Source of the DNA: Hydractinia symbiolongicarpus
Taxonomy: Eukaryota; Cnidaria; Hydrozoa; Anthoathecata; Hydractiniidae
DNA: 64,000 nucleotides
Reading direction: 5' to 3'
NCBI RefSeq assembly: GCF_029227915.1
Contig: NC_079878.1
Coordinates: forward strand, 15,126,001-15,190,000
The translations under genes and the position numbers were made by a program. A model generated the notes under the pieces. The model did not search any database and was not told where the DNA came from. It saw only the letters and a program-made list of their open reading frames with translations. Shown one piece after another: positions 24,171 to 32,556 of this stretch (positions within the stretch are counted from its first letter, which is position 1; each line of letters starts with the position of its first letter).

Positions 24171-24839
24171 TTATTCTATAAGCAAGTGCATCGTTATTCC
24201 CACGAACGAAGCGTTCTTATCCTCGTGATACTCGTCTGTCAGATCGGTCGAGCCCTTCAGGCGGAGGTACACAGGAGTGTCGAAACTCCATGTCACCATA
24301 TCTCCCCAAGCATTTAATTCCTTCACCGGAAGCACGGCGAGAATTTTCGATTCCTTCCCATCTAGCAGGCAATTCATTTCATCCAGTTGCTTACAAACGG
24401 GTCTCAGTCGCTGGTAAACGTCGGTCTTGCAGAAGCTGTCATGGTCGCCTTTGGTAAACTTTACCTTGTTATCGAAGGCCCGTCCCATAATGTCCTGCAG
24501 TCTTTGATCGATTATCACATCGTACCCCTCGTTGACACGGAGTCTACAGGTTCCGTTCCTGAGTACAAAGAGCTTGATCCTATCCCCTGCTTGACTATTG
24601 ACTATAGCCGCAAGATCCTCGATTCGATACAAACCCCCCGCAATCAAGATGGAGACTTCCAAATCCCTGACTTCCGTCGACTTAGACCCTGCCTTATAGA
24701 TGTTGATCTCGCTCTTACTGTCGAGGTTCAACCACGTAGGTCGAATGCTGATCGACTTCAGAGCGATCCTCGTGTCCTGCTCTAGCCATGGGTCGAATAT
24801 CGTAGGTTTCTCTATATCCGTGACGTAGAGCTGTCCCAT
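24171..24839 (-). CDS. 222-residue Polinton structural-type protein (unknown)
   Basis: An intact ORF beginning MGQLYVTDIEKPTIFDPW. The composition is beta-rich with many short hydrophobic strands (ALKSISIRPTWL, VSILIAGGLYRI, IKLFVLRNGTCRLRV, PVYLRLKG) and a final MHLLIE. It lacks enzyme motifs, and position beside the capsid genes suggests a virion protein, perhaps with a jelly-roll fold. Its start codon lies in one arm of a perfect palindrome whose other arm contains the start of the divergent 24,856 gene; its stop abuts the next gene on the same strand. Assignment by context only. Confidence 0.5.
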   Translation of the reverse strand: MGQLYVTDIEKPTIFDPWLEQDTRIALKSISIRPTWLNLDSKSEINIYKAGSKSTEVRDLEVSILIAGGLYRIEDLAAIVNSQAGDRIKLFVLRNGTCRLRVNEGYDVIIDQRLQDIMGRAFDNKVKFTKGDHDSFCKTDVYQRLRPVCKQLDEMNCLLDGKESKILAVLPVKELNAWGDMVTWSFDTPVYLRLKGSTDLTDEYHEDKNASFVGITMHLLIE

Positions 24840-24858
24840 GTTTCTTTAGAGAAACATG
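24837..24858. promoter_or_regulatory. Palindrome containing two divergent start codons
   Basis: Arms catgtttct (24,837-24,845) and agaaacatg (24,850-24,858) flank ttag. The CAT of the left arm is the minus-strand ATG of the 24,839 gene; the ATG of the right arm starts the 24,856 gene. Only 16 bp separate the coding regions, so any promoter elements must overlap the coding sequence or the palindrome itself. Confidence 0.7.
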
Positions 24859-25629
24859 AGCATTTACTCGTATAATCCCATAGCAAAGTACAAGTCGAAC
24901 AGAGGTGAGTGGCCTCTCGGTGTACTCCAATTAGAGCTTAAAGACCTGTACGTGTCTACAACTCAGCACATTTCCGTGGCCTTCCCACTGTTCACCAAGT
25001 ACCCCATCAAAGTCCCCAGTAACCTGTTGAACGATCCCGTGAGTGTAAATTGGGAGGGGCAAGCCCTGGACTATTGGAACATCCAGGTGAATTTCGCTTG
25101 TCATTGCGCGACAACGGCGCTGGGTATCTCTGCCAAGCACATGAGTGGCTCCGTACCCATAGTTCAATCCATTTTCAAATTCCACGTCTACTATCACATG
25201 CGACGTATTCTCGTGAGGATGAGTGTGCCCATGCCCTACGACGACGTATTTACCGAGTACGAGAACCCCTACTCCACCTCGGGGTATGCGCAAATATGTC
25301 GTGAGTACGGTGCAGAATCCAACGCTTTATACAAGTTCAAAGCTCCCTTGTCGTCGTTGACAAATGGTACATGGTGGCCTCAAGTGGCTGGCGACTGGGC
25401 CAAGTTTATCATCCCCACGAGCCAGGGTTTAACATCGGAAAGCCTGACGAAGCTTAGCGAGAGTATTCGCGTTTACGTGATCTTGATACTAGGATCCCAA
25501 GCGAGTGCCAATGCCTCAATCCTAGGCTCTAACGCCGATAACTTCACGGTGAGACAGATCCTCCTGCAGAAATTCGTGGTCCTGGTTCAACGTGAGGAGA
25601 ACGTAGGTCACGACATCAGCGAGTTTTAA
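24856..25629 (+). CDS. Putative Polinton minor capsid (penton-type) protein
   Basis: A 257-residue intact ORF starting MSIYSYNPIAKYKSNRGEWP. Many beta-strand-like stretches and no enzyme motif; a conserved-looking core LDYWNIQVNFAC and VYYHMRRIL. Length and position (upstream of the major capsid gene, same strand) fit the minor capsid proteins predicted for Polintons, which have a single jelly-roll fold and form pentons. This is by size and context rather than detected homology. The ORF is unbroken, unlike the major capsid and polymerase genes. Confidence 0.5.
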   Translation: MSIYSYNPIAKYKSNRGEWPLGVLQLELKDLYVSTTQHISVAFPLFTKYPIKVPSNLLNDPVSVNWEGQALDYWNIQVNFACHCATTALGISAKHMSGSVPIVQSIFKFHVYYHMRRILVRMSVPMPYDDVFTEYENPYSTSGYAQICREYGAESNALYKFKAPLSSLTNGTWWPQVAGDWAKFIIPTSQGLTSESLTKLSESIRVYVILILGSQASANASILGSNADNFTVRQILLQKFVVLVQREENVGHDISEF

Positions 25630-25671
25630 AAGGTGCTCCAATATGCTAGGACTCCGGTAAACTTCGCCGTG

Positions 25672-25986
25672 ATGTCCCGCGTGTACATGATTCCCTCCAA
25701 CATGGACCTCCGCATTATTAAAATTGTAGGGTATAACATCAACGTTCTGATTGCGCCCTCTAACGTAGGTGTAGGGGTGGAGCTAGACCTGAATACCAAA
25801 ACCTTGGGCAATGCCGTCAAGCATGAGGCAGCCTTCACCACACCTCCTAGGTATACTATCAAGTCGAAGAAAGCCACCCCTCATCCTGACACAAAAGAAG
25901 CCCTCGGGTAGCACGAGGATACCAAGGCCACTGTGATAACAGTAGGAGTAGGACTCATCCTCGCATCCCTATTGCTTAGGAAATAG
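25672..25986 (+). pseudogene. Small Polinton protein with C-terminal membrane anchor, one stop
   Basis: ATG 25,672 (MSRVYMIPSNMDLR) continues to a stop at 25,909-25,911. The same frame then resumes and ends at 25,984-25,986 with a hydrophobic helix (ITVGVGLILASLLLR), a typical tail anchor. The internal TAG probably disrupts an originally single gene of about 105 residues. Function unknown. Confidence 0.45.
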
Positions 25987-26017
25987 GTCTAGTGTGTCTT
26001 GTCAACAAACTAGACTC

Positions 26018-26515
26018 TCATCGATTCTTATCACCCCTCTTGTTCCCCATACAAGCCACAACAACACCCACAGCAGCAGCGATTGCCATGTATAGATGCT
26101 TAGCTGCATACTCTACAATTTTGGCAGCTAACCGGAAAAAAAACGAGACCACTCTGCCAATAATCCCTGGGAGGGCTGCACCCGCTTTGGCAGCCAGATA
26201 CTTCAGGAACCGTCCAAGTCTTTCAAGTTGCTTCTCCACAAAGCCTTTTTTACCACTGCCTCCTGCTGCAGCACCCACTCCTGCACTTCTTCCTGTAACG
26301 GCAAGTACAATGGTGGAAACCAGTAGACCTATAGCGGAGACGATGCTAGCTATAGTAAGACCTTGCTCCTTGAAGAGAATCTTGAGCTTTTCAAGCAGGG
26401 ATTTGTCATCCTCGGAGATTTTCAATAGAGTATCCTTGGTGTGTCTCAGCTGCCTGAAATATCACGCTTGAGCTCTTTCACCTTTTACTGTAAGGCATCT
26501 CTTTCATCCTTCATT
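26018..26515 (-). pseudogene. Hydrophobic multi-helix Polinton membrane protein
   Basis: The frame of 26,425-26,018 encodes a charged N-terminal helix (KISEDDKSLLEKLKILFKEQG), a hydrophobic segment (IASIVSAIGLLVSTIVLAV), a Gly/Ala linker, a basic amphipathic stretch, a second segment (ALPGIIGRVVSFFF) and a third (MAIAAAVGVVVACMG). An ATG at about 26,515 overlaps the stop of the upstream gene (ATGA), but an early stop follows (KDERDALQ*), so the start is damaged. The alternating amphipathic and hydrophobic helices could be membrane-active, as in viral membrane-penetration proteins; that is inference. Confidence 0.45.
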
Positions 26516-26784
26516 CCCTAGTATCTATAGTCTCCATTGGAATAATCTCGCCAGGGTCCTCCTCACCCTCCTTAACAATAACATCAACATTTAGCGCGGC
26601 TTTCTGGTCCGCTTCCTTTTTGTTGGACTTAGTGACATATTTGGTGAAGCCCATATCTCGAATATCTGGAGCCGTAAGGTCATTTTTTTGTAGTGTACTT
26701 AATGCTAGGAACCCGGTCCCATATCACTACGGACGTTAACGGGCCCGAAATCTGAATATCTCCTCCTGACGGAATATCAGTCAT
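26511..26784 (-). pseudogene. Small acidic Polinton ORF, frameshifted
   Basis: ATG at 26,784 (MTDIPSGGDIQISGPVNV). A frameshift/stop occurs near 26,705, after which another frame reads DLTAPDIRDMGFTKYVTK then EEDPGEIIPMETIDTRE and stops at 26,511-26,513. The final TGA overlaps the ATG of the next minus-strand gene. No known domain; it is divergent from the major capsid gene. Confidence 0.4.
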
Positions 26785-26804
26785 TTATTCAACAAAAGTC
26801 CCTA

Positions 26805-28025
26805 CTAATAAACAAGTACGGAACCAAGTTAGATCCATACAAGGAATTAAAGACTATGCTGGCCATGAAGGGAAAAAGGCAGCGTGTCAAGGTCTCCCAT
26901 ACCCCCAGCACGATCAACCAGAACGAAGATTTGTATGTAGACATCCCAACTCTCCGAAAAAATGAAGTGATTTTTCCTGGCTCTCTCAAACTTCTCTTTG
27001 ACCTGGAGCTTACTGGCACGAACCCCAAGCGCACCATCGTCAGGAACATCGGCAAAGCCTTGGTGCAAAACTTGCGCATAAACCTGAATGGTCACGAAGT
27101 GCAGAACATCAGTGATTTCAATATACTCGCAGTATATAGGGACTTGAGGCTACCGAAAATCGAGCGTCAGAACAATCTAATTCTCGAGGGCATCAACCCC
27201 AACGATGGCACCATCAGAGCTCTGCAAGTCAAAGCTAGCGACCATGTAGGAAATGACGAGGAAAAGTCGATCGTGGAGACGTATGGCAATACTTTTGCCA
27301 TCCCCATCGGCTAATTTTTTGAACTCACTAGAGACTTGTCTTTCTATCCACATGGGCTATATGACAGGTTACAGTTCGTACTGCACTTTGCACCCTATGA
27401 CCAAGTCATCAAAGATGGTACGGCAGCTTCTGGAAGCACACCAGCAAAGCCAGCCGATACCGCCTACAAAATTACCAATTTTTGCTTGGAAATTGACAAG
27501 GTGACAAACGAAGGTCTCGCGAGTGCTATGATGTCACGATACTCGAGGCTGGCCCTACCCTACGAGAGCATCCTCTGCAGCAAGGTTGTCACGATGAAGA
27601 AAGCTGATACCTCCTATAAATTGCAAATCGATACACCGGCAAAAAGCCTGAAGGGTATATTCCTATTGTTCGTAGATCCTGGCAAAGTGAAGGCTTATGC
27701 TGGTGCTAACGAGGTGTTCTGCAACCCCAAAATCGCGATCACTGTCGAGGGTGAGCCTAACGAACTCTACTCGCAAACCATGCTCGGAAAAGATCATCTC
27801 GAACAGATCTTTGAGGTCTTCGGGGATGTAAATAGCGAAATGACCATCGGGCAGTTTCTCACGGAAAGATACGCGTTATTTATCGACTTCCGTGCGGCAC
27901 CTGACGATAACCTACATGGTAGTGGAAGGCCATTACAGAAGTTGTCAGACGGTATCACCATGCACATGACGAAGAAAGCCTACGGAACCGGAGATATCCG
28001 CAGGTGGTATTCTACAGAGTACTAG
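26805..28025 (+). pseudogene. Polinton major capsid protein (double jelly-roll), one stop
   Basis: The reading frame runs from about 26,805 to the stop at 28,023-28,025, broken by a TAA at 27,312-27,314. It contains GTKLDPYKELKTML near the start, repeated beta-strand patterns, a LRINLNGHEV block, FYPHGLYDRLQFVLHF after the stop, and ends DIRRWYSTEY. Length (about 400 residues), position and pattern fit the double jelly-roll major capsid proteins of Polintons and related viruses. The in-frame stop and absence of a clear ATG upstream of 26,856 indicate a non-functional copy. Neighbouring putative minor capsid, ATPase and integrase genes support the assignment. Confidence 0.65.
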
Positions 28026-28034
28026 AATGAACAT

Positions 28035-28289
28035 ATGGCAACAATCTGTGTTATGGTAGCTGGTGCAGCGATTAACGCACTGGCATTTAGTGGCTCAAAT
28101 TTCCTTTTCAGCAAGCTCTTGGGGCATGGTGAAGCAGAACGTAAGAGGCATGATAAAGCTATTGAACAATTACAAGCAGTTCAAGCACAGTGGGTGAGAG
28201 ACAGGCAGGCAATGATCGACTGGTACAACAAGCAACTAGAGCTTCAAAGACAAGCTGGTAAAAGCTTGATGAGTTGGATGCAGGTATGA
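28035..28289 (+). CDS. Small Polinton membrane-coiled-coil protein
   Basis: 84 residues. A short hydrophobic N-terminus (MATICVMVAGAAINALAF) is followed by a long charged helix (GEAERKRHDKAIEQLQAVQ...RDRQAMIDWYNKQLELQRQ). It starts 10 bp after the capsid stop and its TGA overlaps the ATG of the next ORF (ATGA at 28,286-28,289), implying coupled expression. No homologue is visible in Polinton 2, consistent with loss of the capsid module there. Confidence 0.55.
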   Translation: MATICVMVAGAAINALAFSGSNFLFSKLLGHGEAERKRHDKAIEQLQAVQAQWVRDRQAMIDWYNKQLELQRQAGKSLMSWMQV

Positions 28290-28432
28290 GAGTCTACTAT
28301 ATCGCCACTATCAAAAAGGCACCGAAACTATCAGATTTTTACGTACCTTCCAAGCAACAGCAAGATGGCGAACTGACTTTTATCGTAGGATCCCTGGCCC
28401 TCGTCGGGTTTGCGGTATACAAGTTCGCCTAG
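28286..28432 (+). CDS. 48-residue tail-anchored Polinton protein
   Basis: Reads MRVYYIATIKKAPKLSDFY, a polar linker rich in Q and D, and a C-terminal hydrophobic helix (LTFIVGSLALVGFAVYKF). The same protein is found in Polinton 2, where it is fused to another ORF (52,247-52,525) sharing PKLSDFY and FIVGSLAL. In both elements it lies directly upstream of the integrase, so it is a genuine conserved gene despite its size. Probably a single-pass membrane protein. Confidence 0.65.
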   Translation: MRVYYIATIKKAPKLSDFYVPSKQQQDGELTFIVGSLALVGFAVYKFA

Positions 28433-28502
28433 CAGCAACGCGGAACATAGCTCCGGCTCTGCAGGGGCTATATGTAAAGAATATTTTGGACAAGTAATAA
28501 AC

Positions 28503-29492
28503 ATGTCAAAAGTACATATCGTTACGGCTGAAGAAGCTGAAAAGTTAAGCCAAATCTACTACACTCCGGAGCATATTTGGACTGGACGCAAGGCGATCAA
28601 ATTATTTGCCGAGGGGAGTAGTCTCTCTAAGAAGAAAGTAGCCCATTGGCTGTCTCGGCAATTCTTATGGCTTCGACATATTCGAGGCCTCAAGCGCATC
28701 AATTATCCACATTTCACAATCACGAAACCGAACGAAATGCATCAGTTCGACTTGCTGTATATGCCTCATGACAAGCTGTATGGTAGCACGTACAAGTATA
28801 TACTCACAGGCATCGATGTAGCATCGAGGTATAAGGTAGCGAGGCCTTTGCGTACGAAAAAAGCCAGCGAAGTTGCCGACATGATCAAGGATATTTACAA
28901 AGCTGGACCTTTACGATACCCTAGGGTTTTTTCAGTGTGATAATGGCTCCGAGTTCAAATCTGCCGTGAGTAAGCTGCTAGAGGGCAAGGGTGTCGAAAT
29001 TAAGCGCACAACTACCAAATATCATCACACTTTCACGGTTTTTGTGGAAAGCTACTACAAAGTGCTCGCTGAGAGACTTTTTAAACCCCAAGATGGTCAA
29101 GAGTTGGTTTCTGACGAACAAAGTACCACATGGGTCAAGCACTTGTACACTATTGTCGAAAATTTGAACAACACCAAAACCGCTATGACCGGTATGAAAC
29201 CTTCAAAAGCGATCAAGCTAGACGAAGTCCCGCTTACGAAAGAGCAGCGGCCCCCTGAGAGAAAGCCTTTACCCGACGACGGCCTCTACCTTTATCTGTT
29301 GCAACCGCGAGAAGAGCATGGTGATCAAAAAAGACGCGCGACTGACGCATGGTGGAGCAAGAAAACGTATAGACTCGATTGTACTATTGGGCCTGATCGA
29401 AAGGTGGGCCTGATCGAAGCTTTGTGTCAGAGGAGTTGATGCTAATAACAGAGGATGTTGAAGTACCTCCAGAGCATGTTAAAGAGTGGTAA
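28503..29492 (+). pseudogene. Polinton integrase (retroviral type, DDE), frameshifted
   Basis: ATG 28,503 (MSKVHIVT). A zinc-poor N-terminal helical region is followed by the rve core: first Asp in MHQFDLLYMP (about 28,750), second Asp in QCDNGSEF (about 28,940) and Glu in FVESYYK (about 29,045). The C-terminus (about 29,230-29,490) has RRATDAWWSK.TYRL, similar to the chromodomain-like tail of Polinton and Ty3-type integrases. Frameshifts occur near 28,930 (run of T) and 29,390 (a duplicated GGCCTGATCGAA). The enzyme would join element ends to target DNA; this copy is broken. The related gene at 52,532 shares the same blocks. Confidence 0.85.
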
Positions 29493-29574
29493 TGTATCGA
29501 TTCAGTTGCCACTTATAAGCGTAGTTAATATGAACCTGTGGTTCATAATAATACTTACACAAGCAGCAAAAGTC

Positions 29575-30026
29575 TTAATCGTCGTCATCCTCGGAGTCAT
29601 CCTCAATCGGATGAAGGCGTGTATAATCATAAAGATGCAGGGTGTAGAACGGGTACCCGTAGACGATGCCCCTGATGACATTGGGCTCGCTATCAAGTCG
29701 ATGATGTCAACCAATGCCCTATCCTCGATTTGAATGTTGAGTATGTCGCCAAAATTGTTGCCCACGGCTTTTCACCCGATGCTACTCTCTCTAGAAGCTC
29801 GTCATCATCTGGATATACAAACCCCTCGTAGTATGTCCCATTTCTAAATTCTAAAATTTTCCAAACACTGTGAACAATAACCAGTAGTAGAACCCGCCTT
29901 GATGCAGCATCTCAGCACGGGTACCTGAATATCGTAAAGGTTTCTAAGTTGTTGGCTCTGTACGTAAGCTTCCATATTTTTGTTTTTGATATTCAGTAAG
30001 TTTTTGATTGTGAGCGTAGTGGTCAA
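29575..30026 (-). pseudogene. Conserved Polinton ORF (MEAYVQ family), decayed
   Basis: Convergent with the integrase. The start (NMEAYVQ.QQLRNLY.I.VPVL.CCIK...TGYCSQCLENF) and the end (acidic DDSEDDD) match the intact gene 53,588-54,190 of Polinton 2, but the middle is missing or frameshifted. Three or four cysteines (CC...C..C) may bind zinc. The same neighbour (integrase) in both elements marks it as a core gene of this Polinton lineage. Confidence 0.6.
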
Positions 30027-30109
30027 GCAGCATTATCAGGCGTGTTTTTTGTGGCTCGATCGAGCAACAAAAACTTTGACTTAGTCATATAGTGCTGGGA
30101 CACCGAGAT

Positions 30110-30600
30110 CGTACAAGTCGTCTCGACCAAGATCGATACGCCGGAAGTGGCATCTGTGTCGCTCGACGTGTCCTCACTATTCGAACCTGTTAAAGGTGTG
30201 TATACCGTTGGGATTGTCAGTGACAACAATCTCTACTAACTTTGGTAATTTCTCTTTGAACCAACCCCTTATGCTAGGGATATCACGTCTTTGAATAGTA
30301 CGGGAGATGATGGTACTCGTCATCGTCCTGTGTGGTATGCTTGCGATAAATTACGATCACATTGTCTTTATCCTGCGCGCGGCACCTCTCTCGAAGGCTC
30401 TCAATTTCCCGGGATTGTTCTAAAATGTATTGGTCCATCCATTCGAGATCACCCTCCTGCAGCGCGAGGGTCGCATCCTTTTCTTTGATTAACTTGCGCT
30501 GCTCCTCAAGTTTCCTTTATAATTTTGCAAGACAAGACATTTTTATCTTAAAAGCTTTGGATCTGGGGATCGTGTTGCGAGGACGGTGCTCACGCTAAAA
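30110..30600 (-). pseudogene. Coiled-coil plus DUF3627-like C-terminal fragment (BRO/MSV199 type)
   Basis: One minus-strand frame (about 30,560-30,310) gives a coiled coil (EEQRKLIKEKDATLALQEGDLEWMDQYI) and then VIVIYRKHT, DEYHHLPYY; after a shift near 30,295 it continues with a basic helix and NPNGIHTFNR. The order coiled coil, strand, YY, helix, NPN..NRF resembles the C-terminal part of MSV199/DUF3627 proteins of large DNA viruses. The N-terminal part is not seen here; Polinton 2 has an MSV199-like N-terminus plus nuclease at the same relative place (54,172-54,875). Confidence 0.4.
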
Positions 30601-30639
30601 TTTTCCAGGCCCTAGGGTGCTCAAGTCTGATCCAAAGGC

Positions 30640-31187
30640 AAGTATGCTTGGACTTTTTCAGATCAGCTTTGATAGTCTCCCAGTCATCTATCTGGTTCGT
30701 TTCATCATTGATCAATTTCATGTCCTGCACCTCGTGGGTTGTACCACATGAACAATTGCTTCTTCTGCCTTCTCAGGTTCTTTGGTAGGGCTGTGTAGCT
30801 TTGCGTCAAGAGCCACAGGCTATGCCTACGATGCCTACCACTGATAGCGAGCTAGAGCAAGGGTTGTTGACGCTTGTCCAGAGTCTTGTCGGATATCATA
30901 TCATCGACTATGAACAACGTCTCTTCACCCGCTAGCAACCCCGAGAATTTTTGGATCCATTCGAACAGCTGATCCTGAAGGTCTATCAGAAACCCGTAAG
31001 GGTCCTTCCAAAGCGACGATCTCTCCAAATAGGTCCTATTCCACTGTATTGTAGGACATAGTATCACTATATGGTAGTAGTGCTGTCTATACTCGTTCTC
31101 AAGGAAATCCAGGACACGCTGCGTCTTGCCACAACTTGTCGGCCCAGTAAAGATTGCTATGTGTGGATCTTTTACGATGTCTAGCAT
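30640..31187 (-). pseudogene. A32-like DNA-packaging ATPase, frameshifted
   Basis: ATG 31,187 (MLDIVKDPHIAIFTGPTSCG). Walker A is GPTSCGKT (residues 15-22) and Walker B is TLFIVDDM (residues 91-98), the spacing of Polinton/poxvirus A32-type packaging ATPases of the FtsK/HerA superfamily. After a shift near 30,860 another frame continues with GRHRRHSLWLLTQSYTALPK, a sensor/arginine-finger-like region typical of the family. It would translocate element DNA into capsids. Absent from Polinton 2. Confidence 0.75.
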
Positions 31188-31223
31188 TTATTCTGTCTGC
31201 CAGTAGCAGATAGAACCTCGCGC

Positions 31224-31650
31224 TTATTCCGAGATATATCGGTTACCCTTAGTTTGATTTTCGCTTGCCCACAGAGGCTGCATGTTAGTGTAGTGGAGCC
31301 TTGCTAATTCCACCTCTTCGCTAGGATATTCCCCATGTTCTCGATATTTAATCGGGATTTTGTGGTCAAACTCCCACTGCCTCCGGTTTCCCCAATTCAT
31401 CCCGCCCCTAAACTGGGCATGGATGTGCTTCATGAATGTTACGATATCACACCCCAGGTACTCGGTAGAGCTAAGCTCCGTATCATACATAGAGCATTGC
31501 GAATCCTGGTTTTAATAAGCTGATAGAGATAAGCAGGGCGATCGCATTCTTTGCAATGCCTTCTCCGCTTTTTATGAGGGCATTTGGTACGTTCCCGCCA
31601 TGCATTCATATTATCGATGCATTTGATGCACCGTTTTGTCTATTAACCAT
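31224..31650 (-). pseudogene. Zinc-finger HNH-type endonuclease-like protein, frameshifted
   Basis: The N-terminal frame has RCIKC and then KCPHKK....HCKEC (two CxxC-type knuckles, 31,640-31,560). After a shift near 31,490 the frame MYDTELSSTEYLGCDIVTF continues with WEFDHKIPI (H of the HNH core), NMQPLWASENQTKGNR (N and final H/N positions) and stops at 31,224. The DHKIP...NMQPL..EN..K pattern is typical of HNH nucleases with a treble-clef fold. Polinton 2 has a related, also damaged copy (50,697-51,054). Confidence 0.6.
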
Positions 31651-31732
31651 TTTTTATCGCCTTGAACCTCCATATTAACCTCCATATTAACTCGTGTCTA
31701 CCCCAGAAGGAGCAAACACGAACGTGGTCGGT

Positions 31733-31984
31733 TTATTTCGGTTTAGGCACGATAGATGCAGGGATCCATCCTTTGCTGACGGCCATTTCGCAGCTAGCCC
31801 GTCCAGCTGAAAAATAAGCGATCATCTTCATCACGTCGCTTGTATCCATCTTGGTGCTGGGGCTCGTTATACCGAGGAATATTTTCCCCGCCATGGCGTA
31901 AGCGAAAGTAAAGCCTAGGTCCACGACAATCTCGTAGAGCATGTCGATTATCTCCTTCTGTTGAGGTGTTACGTTTGAACTCAT
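31733..31984 (-). CDS. Small conserved Polinton protein (NVTP family)
   Basis: 83 residues starting MSSNVTPQQKEIIDMLYE, then a weakly hydrophobic stretch (VVDLGFTFAYAMAGKIFLGI) and a C-terminal amphipathic part. The first 45 residues match the N-terminal half of the fused ORF at 52,247 in Polinton 2 (NVTP....IDMLYE.VVDLGFTF.YA.AGK.FLGIT), proving conservation. Probably membrane-associated; function unknown. Confidence 0.6.
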   Translation of the reverse strand: MSSNVTPQQKEIIDMLYEIVVDLGFTFAYAMAGKIFLGITSPSTKMDTSDVMKMIAYFSAGRASCEMAVSKGWIPASIVPKPK

Positions 31985-31998
31985 GGTTTATTATAGGC

Positions 31999-32156
31999 TT
32001 ATCCCATCTTGAAAATGTCGATATCAGGCTGACGGGGAGGGGGGGGGGGTTCTTGCTTTCGCGTGGGCTGAGGCGCACGTGGCTCTGGTGTTTCGGTGGG
32101 CTGCTGCATGGGCATAGGCAGCTTACGTACGTTCCTAGCACTGACATTTAACCGGC
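31999..32156 (-). CDS. Proline-rich small ORF
   Basis: Ends QEPPPPPRQPDIDIFKMG; start near the ATG at about 32,154. Low-complexity Pro/Gln/Arg composition, possibly a linker-type virion or scaffold protein. A weak match to the start (NVSARN) is present at 50,570 in Polinton 2, where it soon stops. Low confidence that it is translated. Confidence 0.3.
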
Positions 32157-32381
32157 ATTTTGGCACAATTTTTTCCCGACTGGCACAATTTTTTCCCCGA
32201 CTGGCACAGTGTGTGGTAGAAACCGGGGCCAAAAGGCCGCCTCCAGGTAAGGCATGGTCTCGCCCGTCCATCCGTACCCTTCAGCCAGGTCTAAGCCTGG
32301 TAACACAATTTTACTATATATCGAGCTTCGTATGTAGCTATTCAGTATCACCCATCCAGTATTACCCGTGCGAAAATTCAC
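32148..32381 (-). CDS. Small Polinton ORF with GYGW-GETMPYLE motif
   Basis: 77 residues; the block GL.LAEGYGW.GETMPYLE recurs in Polinton 2 at about 50,430-50,510 in one frame, located in both elements just after the polymerase 3' end. Conservation of the amino acids across diverged DNA supports a coding role. A direct tandem duplication (tggcacaattttttcccgac, twice near 32,160-32,200) extends the C-terminus here. Confidence 0.45.
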   Translation of the reverse strand: MNFRTGNTGWVILNSYIRSSIYSKIVLPGLDLAEGYGWTGETMPYLEAAFWPRFLPHTVPVGEKIVPVGKKLCQNAG

Positions 32382-32556
32382 GCATCACCGGTTAGCTCGT
32401 TTACGCATCATACAGAAAACCTCTTGATTATTCAGAAATGTGTTTATCATTTCTGAATGGATGAGGCAAATGAGTTTAATTTTGTTGTTACCGCTTCATA
32501 CTGATAAGGAGTAACTAAAAGTTGTGATAAAAAAAAACAAATCTATTCAGCGCGAC

